The notes below the pieces were generated by a model. That model ran no database searches. It saw only the letters and a program-made list of their open reading frames with translations, and was not told where the DNA came from. Below, one piece after another: positions 20,127-29,150 of a stretch of DNA of 60,063 nucleotides. The DNA is taken from the NCBI GenBank assembly GCA_902618555.1, contig CACNAY010000002.1:1-60063 (forward strand), given 5' to 3'. The first letter of the stretch is position 1. The number at the start of each line of letters is the position of its first letter. The stretch comes from an uncultured Pelagibacteraceae bacterium. GTDB lineage: Bacteria; Pseudomonadota; Alphaproteobacteria; Pelagibacterales; Pelagibacteraceae. The position numbers and the translations under genes are program-made.

Positions 20127-22181
20127 ATGGCAGAACTTTTATTGGAACTTTACAGCGAAGAAATTCCACCTCAACTTCAAATAGGAGCAAGAACACAACT
20201 AAAAGAACTTATTGAGAGTTCATTTAAAGATAATGAAATTAAATATAAAGAGCTAATAGTATACTCTTCACCAACAAGACTAGTTCTTTTAGCAAATGAT
20301 ATATCTGAAATTATAAAAGTAGCAGCTAAAGAAATTAAAGGACCCAAAGTAGGATCCCCTGACCAAGTTGTAAAAGGTTTTGTGAAAGCAAAAAAAGTAT
20401 CAGATCAAGATTTAATCGAAAAAGATACTGATAAAGGGAAATTTTATTTTATTAAAACTCAACCTAAGTCAATTTTAGTTGAACAATTATTATGCAAAAT
20501 TATTCCTAAAGCTATCAACTCAATTAGCTGGAAAAAATCTATGAAATGGTCTGATCACAATTTAATGTGGGGAAGACCTCTTCAGTCAATATTTGCAAGA
20601 TTTAACAATAAAAAACTTTCTTTTAACTTCGATCATTTAGAGACAACAGATGAAATAATTGTCGAGCAAGATCTGATAATAAAATCCAGGAAAATTAATA
20701 ATTTTAAAGAGTACTTAAGATTTCTAAAAACTTTTAATATCATTGTTGATCACCAGGCTAGAGAACAAATTATTCTCAAAAAGATTAGTTCTATTTCAAA
20801 TTCTAAACAGTACAAAGAGAGAATTAACAAAAACTTATTAGAGGAAGTTGTAAATATTGTTGAAGACCCTAATTTATTACATGTAAGTTTTAACAAAGAT
20901 TATCTAAAAATACCTCAAGAAATTATTATCTCAACTTTGGAGAAACACCAAAGATATTTTCCAATTTTTGACAGTAGAGAAAGATTAACAAATAATTTTT
21001 TTGTTGTAGCAAATAAAAAGGACGAAAAAAAATTCATTATAGAGGGAAATAAGAGAGTCATCGAGGCGAGATTGGCTGACGCTAAATTTTTCTGGGATAA
21101 AGATAGATCTAAAAATTTGATTAAACAAATAGCAAATTTAAAATCAGTTATGTTTTATGAAAAACTTGGAACTATTTATGACAAAACTCAAAGACTAAGA
21201 AAACTAGCAGGTTTTCTGTCTGATGATTTGAATATAAGTAAAGAAAAAGTACAACTAGCGGCTTCAATTTCAAAATCTGACTTGTGTTCAGATTTAGTAG
21301 GGGAATATCCTGAACTTCAAGGAGTTATGGGAAAATATTTTGCTTTAGCACAAGGATTTGAAAAGGATATAGCTAACTCAGTTAGTGACCATTATTTACC
21401 TGTTGGTTTAACATCAGCATTACCTAAAAAGCCGTTTGGCTATTCAATTTCGATTGTAGACAAGATTGACACTTTAGTTGGTTTTTTTGTTATTGATGAA
21501 AAACCTACAAGTTCAAAAGATCCTTTTGCTTTAAGAAGAGCAGCAATAGGTTTACTAAGAACAATAATTGAAAATAAATTATCATTTAAATTAAGAGACC
21601 TAATTAGTTATGCAATAAGACTATATCAGGGACAAGGTGTTGAGATAAAAAATGAGAAAACTGAACAAGAGGTTTTAGATTTTATCAAAGAAAGAATGAG
21701 AAACGTTTTAAAGTTAAAAAATATTAAACCTGATATTATAGAAGCCTCAGTTAGTTCACATGCTGGAGATAATTTTTTAGATCTTTATGCAAAAACTATT
21801 TTAATTCATAAATATAAAAATAAAGGTATTGGTCTTAATGCAATTAGCTCATATAAACGAGCATCAAACATTTTGGATAAAGTTGGAAAAGGAATTGCTG
21901 GAAGACCAGATGCTGTTTTGTTTAGAAAGGAAGAAGAAAGAATTCTTCATGAAAAAATTAACGATATTAGGAAAGCTTTTACCGTTAAAGATGATAATAA
22001 AGACTACGAAAGTTTGTTAATAAAGTTGTCTGATACCAAAGAATCTACAGATAATTTTTTTGACAATGTGGTTGTAAATGATGAAAATCAAGATATTAAA
22101 AATAATCGATTAGAACTATTAAAAATGTTTTGTAATACTTTTGATAATTTTATCGATTTTTCAAAATTAGAAGGTCTGTAA
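20127..22181 (+). CDS. glyS: Glycyl-tRNA synthetase beta subunit
   Basis: tRNA-binding subunit of GlyRS. Of 684 aa, the N-terminus LLLELYSEEIPP is the family signature, followed by the central block KHQRYFP and DAKFFWDKD. The region LCSDLVGEYPELQGVMGKYFA and KDPFALRRAAIG belongs to the HD-like domain, and the C-terminus is the anticodon-binding domain. The length is normal. It overlaps ppdK by one base. Confidence 0.97.
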   Translation: MAELLLELYSEEIPPQLQIGARTQLKELIESSFKDNEIKYKELIVYSSPTRLVLLANDISEIIKVAAKEIKGPKVGSPDQVVKGFVKAKKVSDQDLIEKDTDKGKFYFIKTQPKSILVEQLLCKIIPKAINSISWKKSMKWSDHNLMWGRPLQSIFARFNNKKLSFNFDHLETTDEIIVEQDLIIKSRKINNFKEYLRFLKTFNIIVDHQAREQIILKKISSISNSKQYKERINKNLLEEVVNIVEDPNLLHVSFNKDYLKIPQEIIISTLEKHQRYFPIFDSRERLTNNFFVVANKKDEKKFIIEGNKRVIEARLADAKFFWDKDRSKNLIKQIANLKSVMFYEKLGTIYDKTQRLRKLAGFLSDDLNISKEKVQLAASISKSDLCSDLVGEYPELQGVMGKYFALAQGFEKDIANSVSDHYLPVGLTSALPKKPFGYSISIVDKIDTLVGFFVIDEKPTSSKDPFALRRAAIGLLRTIIENKLSFKLRDLISYAIRLYQGQGVEIKNEKTEQEVLDFIKERMRNVLKLKNIKPDIIEASVSSHAGDNFLDLYAKTILIHKYKNKGIGLNAISSYKRASNILDKVGKGIAGRPDAVLFRKEEERILHEKINDIRKAFTVKDDNKDYESLLIKLSDTKESTDNFFDNVVVNDENQDIKNNRLELLKMFCNTFDNFIDFSKLEGL

Positions 22182-24841
22182 TGGCAAAAGTTGTATTTAG
22201 TTTTGATGATAAATCTGCAAAAAAATTAAAGAATAAGATAAATATTTTAGGTGGCAAAGGTGCTAATCTTGGAGAGATGGGAAGATTAGGTTTACCCGTT
22301 CCTCCTGGATTCACTATTACGACAGATGTTTGTGATCTTTTTTATAAAAATAAAAAAAAACTTCCTAAAAGCGTAATTAAAAATATAGAAGCAGAGCTTA
22401 AAAACATTGAAAAGAAAACAAAAAAGAAGTTTGGTGATCTTAAAAATCCTTTATTAGTCTCAGTTAGATCAGGTGCTAGAATTTCTATGCCTGGTATGAT
22501 GGATACGATTTTAAATCTTGGTCTTAATGATAAAACAGTAGAGTCATTAAAAAAAAAAACTTCAAACGGTAGATTTGCCAAAGATAGCTATAGAAGATTT
22601 ATACAGATGTATAGCAATGTTGTTCTTGGTGTTGAAGGACACTTGTTTGAAGAGCTAATTGATAATTACAAATTAACAAAAGGTGTATTACTAGATACAG
22701 ATTTAGATGAAAGTGATTGGGATGGGTTGATAAAAAATTTTAAAGATCTAGTAAAAAAAGAAAAAAAAATTAATTTTCCACAAGACGTAAAAGAACAATT
22801 ACTAGGAGCAGTAAATGCAGTATTTTTGTCTTGGGATAGCCAAAGAGCAAAAACATATAGAAAATTGAATCAAATTCCTGAACATTGGGGAACCGCAGTA
22901 AATGTTCAGGCAATGGTTTTCGGTAACATGGGTAACGATTGTTCGACAGGTGTTGCTTTTACTAGAAACCCATCAACTGGAGATAATTCTTTTTTTGGTG
23001 AATTTTTAATTAATGCCCAAGGTGAAGATGTAGTAGCAGGAACGCGAACGCCTCAATATATTACAAAGAAAGCCCAACAAGAAACTGGTTCAATAAATCC
23101 ATCAATGGAAGAGGCTATGCCCAAAGTTTATAAAGAACTTGTAAAGGTATTTCTTAAGTTAGAAAGGCATTATAAAGATATGCAAGACATCGAGTTTACA
23201 GTTGAAAATAATAAGCTTTGGATGTTGCAAACTAGATCAGGAAAAAGAACAGCTAAAGCTGCAATTAAAATTGCAGTAGATATGGTAAAAGAAAAATTAA
23301 TATCTAAAAAAGAAGCAATTAAAAGAATTGATCCAAATACTTTAGATACTTTACTACATCCTACTTTAGACGAAAAAGTTGATAAAGAGGTAATTGCTTC
23401 GGGATTACCGGCATCTCCAGGAGCTGCAAGTGGTAAAGTTGTTTTCACTGCCGATGAAGCAGAGAAATTAAATGGGATGATGCAAGATACAATATTAGTG
23501 AGGTTAGAAACTTCACCAGAAGATATACATGGAATGCATGCAGCTAAAGGAATTCTTACTGCAAGAGGTGGAATGACTAGTCATGCTGCAGTTGTTGCAA
23601 GAGGAATGGGTAGACCATGTGTTTCGGGCTCAAGTGAAATTACAATCGATTACGAGTTAAAACAATTTAAAGCTGGGGATGTAATTATTAAAGAGGGAGA
23701 TATAATTACTATTGACGGTGGAAGTGGAAAAGTAATGAAAGGACTAGTACCTACTGTTCAACCAGAAATATCTGGATATTTTTCCACAATAATGAAATGG
23801 GCTGATGAGTTTAGGAAATTAAAAGTAAGAACAAACGCTGAAACAGAGTCAGACAGCAAAACAGCTAGAGAGTTTGGTGCTGAAGGAATTGGCCTATGTA
23901 GAACAGAACATATGTTCTTTGATGAAGAAAGAATTTTGTCTGTTAGACAAATGATTTTGTCTAATTCAAAAGAGGATAGAAATAGCGCGCTAGATAAACT
24001 ACTTCCATATCAAAAAGAAGACTTTAAAAAAATATTTAAAGTTATGTCAGGTTTACCTGTTACAGTAAGATTATTAGACCCACCACTTCATGAGTTTTTA
24101 CCAAAAGCTGACAAAGACATAGAGGAAGTCGCAAGATCCTTAAACTTATCAGCGAAAGAAGTAAAAGATAGAATAGCAGAGCTTCATGAAGAAAATCCTA
24201 TGCTTGGACATAGAGGATGTAGGCTTGGTATTTCTTTCCCTGAGATTTATGAGATGCAATGCAGAGCAATATTTGAAGCTATAGTCGAATTAAAAAAGCA
24301 AAAAATAAAAGCAGCTGTTGTAGAAATAATGATACCGTTGGTTTCAACTGAGTCTGAATTAAAAATTTTAAGAACCTTAGTTAATAAAATAGCTAAAAAA
24401 ATAGAAAAAGAAAATAAATTAAAACTTGAGTATATGGTTGGCACTATGATTGAATTACCAAGAGCCGCTTTACAAGCGAAATCCATTTCAAAACATGCTG
24501 ATTTTTTTAGCTTTGGAACTAATGATTTAACTCAAACGACTTTTGGAATAAGCCGGGACGACTCAGGAAAATTTTTAAACGATTATATCGATAATAAAAT
24601 TTTTGATGTAGATCCATTTGTAAGTATTGATCAAAATGGAGTAGGTGAGCTAGTAGAAATAGCTTCTTCCAGAGGAAGAAAAACAAATAAAAATATTAAG
24701 TTGGGTATTTGCGGTGAACACGGTGGTGATCCAAAGAGTATTGAGTTTTGTTCCAGAACAGGACTAAACTATGTTTCCTGTTCCCCATTTAGAGTTCCTG
24801 TTGCAAGACTTGCAGCTGCACAAGCAGCATTATCTAAATAA
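22181..24841 (+). CDS. ppdK: Pyruvate, phosphate dikinase
   Basis: Interconverts pyruvate + ATP + Pi with PEP + AMP + PPi. Of 886 aa, the N-terminal ATP-grasp domain starts with LGGKGANLGEM. The phosphohistidine is His468 in GGMTSHAAVVARGMGRPC, and the C-terminal PEP/pyruvate barrel includes GICGEHGGDP and the LNYVSCSPFRVPVARLAAAQ ending. It may act in gluconeogenesis or in place of pyruvate kinase. The gene is in a tight run with glyQS and ends with a 12-base overlap with convergent nadC. Confidence 0.97.
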   Translation: MAKVVFSFDDKSAKKLKNKINILGGKGANLGEMGRLGLPVPPGFTITTDVCDLFYKNKKKLPKSVIKNIEAELKNIEKKTKKKFGDLKNPLLVSVRSGARISMPGMMDTILNLGLNDKTVESLKKKTSNGRFAKDSYRRFIQMYSNVVLGVEGHLFEELIDNYKLTKGVLLDTDLDESDWDGLIKNFKDLVKKEKKINFPQDVKEQLLGAVNAVFLSWDSQRAKTYRKLNQIPEHWGTAVNVQAMVFGNMGNDCSTGVAFTRNPSTGDNSFFGEFLINAQGEDVVAGTRTPQYITKKAQQETGSINPSMEEAMPKVYKELVKVFLKLERHYKDMQDIEFTVENNKLWMLQTRSGKRTAKAAIKIAVDMVKEKLISKKEAIKRIDPNTLDTLLHPTLDEKVDKEVIASGLPASPGAASGKVVFTADEAEKLNGMMQDTILVRLETSPEDIHGMHAAKGILTARGGMTSHAAVVARGMGRPCVSGSSEITIDYELKQFKAGDVIIKEGDIITIDGGSGKVMKGLVPTVQPEISGYFSTIMKWADEFRKLKVRTNAETESDSKTAREFGAEGIGLCRTEHMFFDEERILSVRQMILSNSKEDRNSALDKLLPYQKEDFKKIFKVMSGLPVTVRLLDPPLHEFLPKADKDIEEVARSLNLSAKEVKDRIAELHEENPMLGHRGCRLGISFPEIYEMQCRAIFEAIVELKKQKIKAAVVEIMIPLVSTESELKILRTLVNKIAKKIEKENKLKLEYMVGTMIELPRAALQAKSISKHADFFSFGTNDLTQTTFGISRDDSGKFLNDYIDNKIFDVDPFVSIDQNGVGELVEIASSRGRKTNKNIKLGICGEHGGDPKSIEFCSRTGLNYVSCSPFRVPVARLAAAQAALSK

Positions 24842-25660
24842 TAAAGTAGTATCAAATGATCTGGTACTATGAGTAATCGCACCAACTGAAATTCTATTTA
24901 CACCTGTTTTGGAAATTTGTTTAATGTTATTTAAAGTAGCATTTCCCGAATACTCTGTTTCGTATCTATTTTTACAAAGTTTTAAACAATATTTTAATTG
25001 TGAAAATTTCATATTATCAAAAAGTATTCTTTTAAATTTTAAGCCTAAAATTTGTTTTAGCTGATTTACATTTTCAACTTCAACTGTAACATTTTTTTTT
25101 GTTTTTATAGCTTTCTCAACTAATTCCCTAAGACTATTAGATGCACTTATATGATTATCTTTAATAAGAATTTCATCACTTAAATTATATCTATGATTAT
25201 AACCACCACCTTTTTTGACAGCATATTTTTCTAATGTTCTCAAATTAGGTGTCGTTTTTCTTGTACAACAGATCTTGGTTTTTTTACTAATTTTTTTTAC
25301 AAATTGATTAGTAATTGTTGCGATACCTGAGGCATGATTTAAAAAATTCAAAGCAGTTCTTTCAGCAGTTAAGATTGTTTTTGTTTTAGCTTTAATATTA
25401 GCAATTACTTTATTTTTTTTTATTTTTTTCCCATCTGAGATTTTTTTTGTAAAAACTGTTTCTCTACCAATTAATTTAAATGCTGTTTTACAAAACTCTA
25501 AACCAGCTATCACACCATCTTGTTTAGCTATAATTCTAGCTTTAATAATTTTATTTTTTTCACTAATAATGTTTGTAGTGATATCACCTCTAGGCTTTAG
25601 GTCTTCCTCTAGAGCCTTTCTTACAACTGATTTAATATAAAATTGATTTAATACTTGCAC
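24830..25660 (-). CDS. nadC: Quinolinate phosphoribosyltransferase (decarboxylating)
   Basis: Converts quinolinate and PRPP to nicotinic acid mononucleotide in de novo NAD synthesis. Of 276 aa, it shows GDITTN, a central ERTALNFLNHASGIAT, the substrate-binding segment CTRKTTPNLRTLEKYAVKKGGG and HRYNLSDEILIKDNH. It lies 4 bases downstream of nadA on the same strand. The 3' end overlaps ppdK tail to tail. Confidence 0.96.
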   Translation of the reverse strand: MQVLNQFYIKSVVRKALEEDLKPRGDITTNIISEKNKIIKARIIAKQDGVIAGLEFCKTAFKLIGRETVFTKKISDGKKIKKNKVIANIKAKTKTILTAERTALNFLNHASGIATITNQFVKKISKKTKICCTRKTTPNLRTLEKYAVKKGGGYNHRYNLSDEILIKDNHISASNSLRELVEKAIKTKKNVTVEVENVNQLKQILGLKFKRILFDNMKFSQLKYCLKLCKNRYETEYSGNATLNNIKQISKTGVNRISVGAITHSTRSFDTTLLFR

Positions 25661-25664
25661 TGAT

Positions 25665-26654
25665 CTAACGACCGATCTCGGTCATTCTAATTACAGACTT
25701 TCTCGCGGCCTCTATAGTTTTACTATCTAAAACAATCTCGTTAGTTTCATTTTCTAAACAATCTAATATTTTTTTTAAATTAATTTTTTTCATATAAGGA
25801 CATAAATTACATGGCTTGATAAAAGATACATTTGGATTATCGGCTTCTACGTTGTCACTCATTGAACATTCTGTAACTAACATAACTTTTTTAGGTTGTT
25901 TATTTTTAACGTAATCAATCATTCCAGACGTAGATCCTGCAAAATCAGAAGCAGCAATTACATCTGGTGGACATTCAGGATGAGCTATAATTTTAATCCC
26001 AGGATTTTGAGATTTAATTTCTTTAATTTCATTTCCTGAAAACTGTTCATGTACTATACAAGTTCCCTTCCAAGAAATTATTTTTACTTTAGTATTTTTA
26101 GCTACATAGTCTGCCAAATATTGATCAGGTAAAAAAATGACTTTATCTACATTTAAAGACTCAACTACTTTTACTGCGTTAGCTGAAGTACAACAAACAT
26201 CAGTTTCTGCTTTAACATCTGCAGAAGTATTTACATAAGAGACAACAGGAACACCTGGAAACTTTTGTTTTAATAATTTTACATCCTTACCTGTAATAGA
26301 ACTAGATAAAGAGCAACCTGCCTGCATGTCAGGAAGAAACACTTTTTTTTCTGGACACATTAATTTTGCTGTTTCTGCCATAAAGTGTACTCCACACATT
26401 ATAATTTTATCAGCTTTTGTTTTAGACGCTTCTACTGCTAACGCTAAAGAGTCAGCAGATATATCCGCTACGCCATGGTAAATTTCCGGAGTTTGATAAT
26501 TATGAGCAAGTATAATTGCATTTTTCTCTTTTTTAATTTTATTAATTCTCTCTATTAATGGAGCGTGAATTTTCCATTCAGCTTCAGGAACGAATTTTGA
26601 GATTTTCTTATAAATCTCTTGAGTAGAGCTAAAATTTTGTTGTTGCACAGACAT
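25665..26654 (-). CDS. nadA: Quinolinate synthase
   Basis: 4Fe-4S enzyme that condenses iminoaspartate with dihydroxyacetone phosphate to quinolinate. Of 329 aa, three conserved cysteines can be placed: Cys87 in IMCGVHFMAETAK, the Cys in AHPECPPDV, and the second Cys in PCNLCPYM; these bind the cluster in the family. nadA and nadC form a two-gene operon. The nadB gene (aspartate oxidase), often in the same operon in other bacteria, is not in this window. Confidence 0.96.
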   Translation of the reverse strand: MSVQQQNFSSTQEIYKKISKFVPEAEWKIHAPLIERINKIKKEKNAIILAHNYQTPEIYHGVADISADSLALAVEASKTKADKIIMCGVHFMAETAKLMCPEKKVFLPDMQAGCSLSSSITGKDVKLLKQKFPGVPVVSYVNTSADVKAETDVCCTSANAVKVVESLNVDKVIFLPDQYLADYVAKNTKVKIISWKGTCIVHEQFSGNEIKEIKSQNPGIKIIAHPECPPDVIAASDFAGSTSGMIDYVKNKQPKKVMLVTECSMSDNVEADNPNVSFIKPCNLCPYMKKINLKKILDCLENETNEIVLDSKTIEAARKSVIRMTEIGR

Positions 26655-26715
26655 ACTAATTCCAATTTACCAACTTGAGATTAAATTGTCATTCATTTAT
26701 TGTCGCATTATAACT

Positions 26716-26799
26716 GCGGTCGTGCTGAAATTGGTAGACAGGCACGCTTGAGGGGCGTGTGGGTTTCCCGTGAGAGTTCGAGTCTCTCCGACCGCACCA
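26716..26799 (+). tRNA. tRNA-Leu (anticodon GAG)
   Basis: A class II tRNA with encoded CCA. The acceptor arms are 26716-26722 and 26789-26795, with A26796 and CCA at 26797-26799. The anticodon stem is CACGC (26743-26747)/GCGTG (26755-26759), and the anticodon GAG is at 26750-26752. An extra arm TGGGTTTCCCG precedes the T arm with TTCGAGT. The GAG anticodon reads CUU/CUC, and the discriminator A is the leucine identity base. Confidence 0.96.
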
Positions 26800-26811
26800 A
26801 AAAAGGGATTT

Positions 26812-26931
26812 ATGATTGAATATATAAGAAGGCACAAAAGAATTATATTTATAATTTTAGTTATAGCTTTTATTGAATTAAGTGGATATGGGATACTAGC
26901 ATCGTTATCTAGGTTAGTTAACGTGCTCTAG
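26812..26931 (+). CDS. Possible 39-aa membrane peptide
   Basis: A short reading frame begins 13 bases after the tRNA-Leu CCA, with AAAAGGGA (26800-26807) as a possible ribosome-binding site upstream of the ATG. The predicted peptide starts MIEYIRRHKR, a basic stretch, followed by about 16 hydrophobic residues and a short tail, so it would insert as a single helix. Its last 18 bases overlap the 3' end of the ygfZ-like gene on the other strand. I do not recognise it; coding is plausible but unproven. Confidence 0.35.
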   Translation: MIEYIRRHKRIIFIILVIAFIELSGYGILASLSRLVNVL

Positions 26932-27799
26932 AATTTTACATTCTTTATCATTTGCTAATAATACTTTATCTTTAAAATCTTTAAGATTAGGTTCAAGAAC
27001 TTTAATTAATCCGAAGGGGTAGGGCTTATCAATAAGTATTTTTCCTATTTTAATACCATTAAAAGTAATTTCATCACCTATATTTAATTTTTGAGATGAT
27101 GATATGGGCAACAATCTTCTTCTTAGTTTGTTTTTTTAATTTCATCCTTGCAGTATTTTCTTGCCCTACAAAACATCCTTTTTTAAAATCTATTGCTTGA
27201 AACGTCTCAAAATTTGCTTCTAAACCAAACAATTGATCTTTTAAATTTATTAATCCTATTTCAGGCACTCCTAATTTGTGAGCAAGAGAATAATATTTTT
27301 TATTATCGATAATTTTGAGGCTCAATTTTTTAATTGTTAAGTAAAGTTTTTCAAGATTTGAAATTATCCTTGCTCCTAATTTTTCGTTTCTTGGATCTAA
27401 AAAAATAGGAGTATCTCTGTAAGTAATAGTATTTTCATTTGATTTTAATTCTTCTTGTAATTCTCTAAATTTTGAATTGTTAATTACCCCAATAACGAAC
27501 TCAGAAGAAAAGTCCTCAATTTCAACTTTTGATCTTAGTTTATATTTTGATAAATCTTTTATAAGCTCACTAGTAGAGTTCTCGCTACAGTCTAATAAAT
27601 ATCCAATATTATTCTGAATTATAAAAAATTCATTTAAATATTTCCCTTGAGGTGTCAACAAGGCTGCAAATACAGAATTTTTATAAGAAACCTTATTTAT
27701 ATCATTAGTAATTATATTTTGAAGAAAGTCTTTGGCATCTTTTCCACTTACTAAGATTACACCTCTTTTTTCTAAAATTACAACTTGATCTTTTTCCAT
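26914..27799 (-). pseudogene. ygfZ: YgfZ/GcvT-like folate-binding protein, frameshifted
   Basis: YgfZ proteins are folate-binding GcvT relatives that help Fe-S cluster enzymes. The first 241 codons (27799 to 27074) run to the family signature KGCFVGQENTARMK and then leave frame. The rest of the C-terminal barrel domain is in the next frame (stop at 26914). The break maps to seven T (A on the coding strand) at 27131-27137. With six, the reading becomes TARMKLKNKLRRRLLPISSS and runs on to a normal end, giving about 294 residues. Either the sequence has a one-base error, or the gene is freshly broken, or slippage restores it. Confidence 0.85.
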
Positions 27800-27836
27800 A
27801 ATTGTTACTTATACATTATATTATATATAAAAAAAT

Positions 27837-29150
27837 ATGCCTGATAATTATAATCTTATTATTAAAAATGGTTCCTGTTATATCGATGGGAAATTAATTA
27901 AATCTGATATCGGTTTATATGAAAATAAAATTAAAAAAATAGGCAATATAGAGGGAAATAATTCTGAAGTTTACGACGCATCTGGCAAAGTAGTTTTACC
28001 AGGGATCATTGATACCCAAGTACATTTTAGAGAGCCTGGTTCTACAGATGCGGAAGATTTAGAAAGCGGAAGCAAAGCTGCAGTTCTTGGAGGAGTAACT
28101 TCTTTGTTTGAGATGCCCAACACCAACCCACCAACAGCAAATCTAGTAGAGTTTGAAAAAAAATTGAAAGCCGCAAAAAATAGAATGCATACTAATTACG
28201 CATTTTATTTTGGAGCAACTCCTCAAAATACTGAACAGCTTGCCCAACTTAAAAAAGTTGAAGGCTGTTGTGGAGTTAAACTTTTTGCAGGCTCTTCGAC
28301 AGGTAATCTGTTGGTTGATAAAGAAGCGGATATTGAAAAAGTGATTTCTAGTAGTGACAGGATAGTTTCAATTCACTCTGAGGATGAAGATATTATTAAA
28401 TTAAGAAAAAAATTTATCAGACAAGGAGATGTTCACTCTCATCCTGAATGGCGAAATGTAGAATGTGCAATGTCTTCAACTCGTAGAGTTGTAAAAATCG
28501 CAGAAAGATATGATAAAAAAATTCATGTTTTACATGTTACTACTAAAGAAGAGGTCGATTTTTTAGCTATGCATAAAAAAAATGTTACGTTTGAAACTAC
28601 CCCTCAACATTTAACTTTGTATGCACCAGATTGCTACGACAAGTTAGGAACTTACGCTCAAATGAATCCTCCCTTAAGATCAAAAGACCATTATGATCGT
28701 CTTTGGGTTGCTATTAAAAACAATGTAGTAGATGTCCTTGGGTCAGATCACGCTCCTCACTTAAAAACAAATAAAGATAAAGAATACCCTAACACTCCCT
28801 CAGGAATGCCAGGTGTTCAAACTATTTTTCCAGTTATGATTGATCATGTGAACAACGGAAAACTAGAGTTAAATCAACTCATAAATTTAATGTGTGAAAA
28901 TCCATGTAAAATCTTTGGAATTAAAAATAAAGGTTTTATTAAAGAGGGTTTTGATGCAGATTTGACGATAGTTGATATGGATAAAGAAGTTACTATAAAG
29001 AATGAAATGATAGCTAGCAAATGTGGATGGACACCCTTTCATAATTATAAAGTAAAAGGTTTCCCTGTAGGCACAATTGTAAACGGTATTTTAGTAATGT
29101 CCGAGGGAAAAATATTAGTTGAGTCTAAAGGGCAACCTTTAAAGTTTTAA
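27837..29150 (+). CDS. Dihydroorotase-like amidohydrolase (first metal histidine replaced by Gln)
   Basis: Amidohydrolase-fold protein of the type I dihydroorotase/hydantoinase group, 437 aa. The first metal motif reads DTQVHFREPG, so Gln61 stands where most members have the first His of HxH; His63 remains. Lys148 in GVKLFAGSS (carbamylated lysine position), His180 in IHSEDE, the His in HVLHVTT and Asp304 in GSDHAPH are kept. The sequence EMPNTNPPT is typical of dihydroorotases. As I recall, an alphaproteobacterial subfamily shares this Gln. Whether it makes dihydroorotate or acts on another cyclic amide is open. It starts 37 bases from divergent ygfZ. Confidence 0.85.
   Translation: MPDNYNLIIKNGSCYIDGKLIKSDIGLYENKIKKIGNIEGNNSEVYDASGKVVLPGIIDTQVHFREPGSTDAEDLESGSKAAVLGGVTSLFEMPNTNPPTANLVEFEKKLKAAKNRMHTNYAFYFGATPQNTEQLAQLKKVEGCCGVKLFAGSSTGNLLVDKEADIEKVISSSDRIVSIHSEDEDIIKLRKKFIRQGDVHSHPEWRNVECAMSSTRRVVKIAERYDKKIHVLHVTTKEEVDFLAMHKKNVTFETTPQHLTLYAPDCYDKLGTYAQMNPPLRSKDHYDRLWVAIKNNVVDVLGSDHAPHLKTNKDKEYPNTPSGMPGVQTIFPVMIDHVNNGKLELNQLINLMCENPCKIFGIKNKGFIKEGFDADLTIVDMDKEVTIKNEMIASKCGWTPFHNYKVKGFPVGTIVNGILVMSEGKILVESKGQPLKF

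Noticed and set aside
27131-27137. Programmed -1/+1 frameshift in ygfZ as an established mechanism
   Set aside because: The A7 run alone is not evidence of programming. Two similar breaks in prpE nearby make sequence error or recent mutation more likely.
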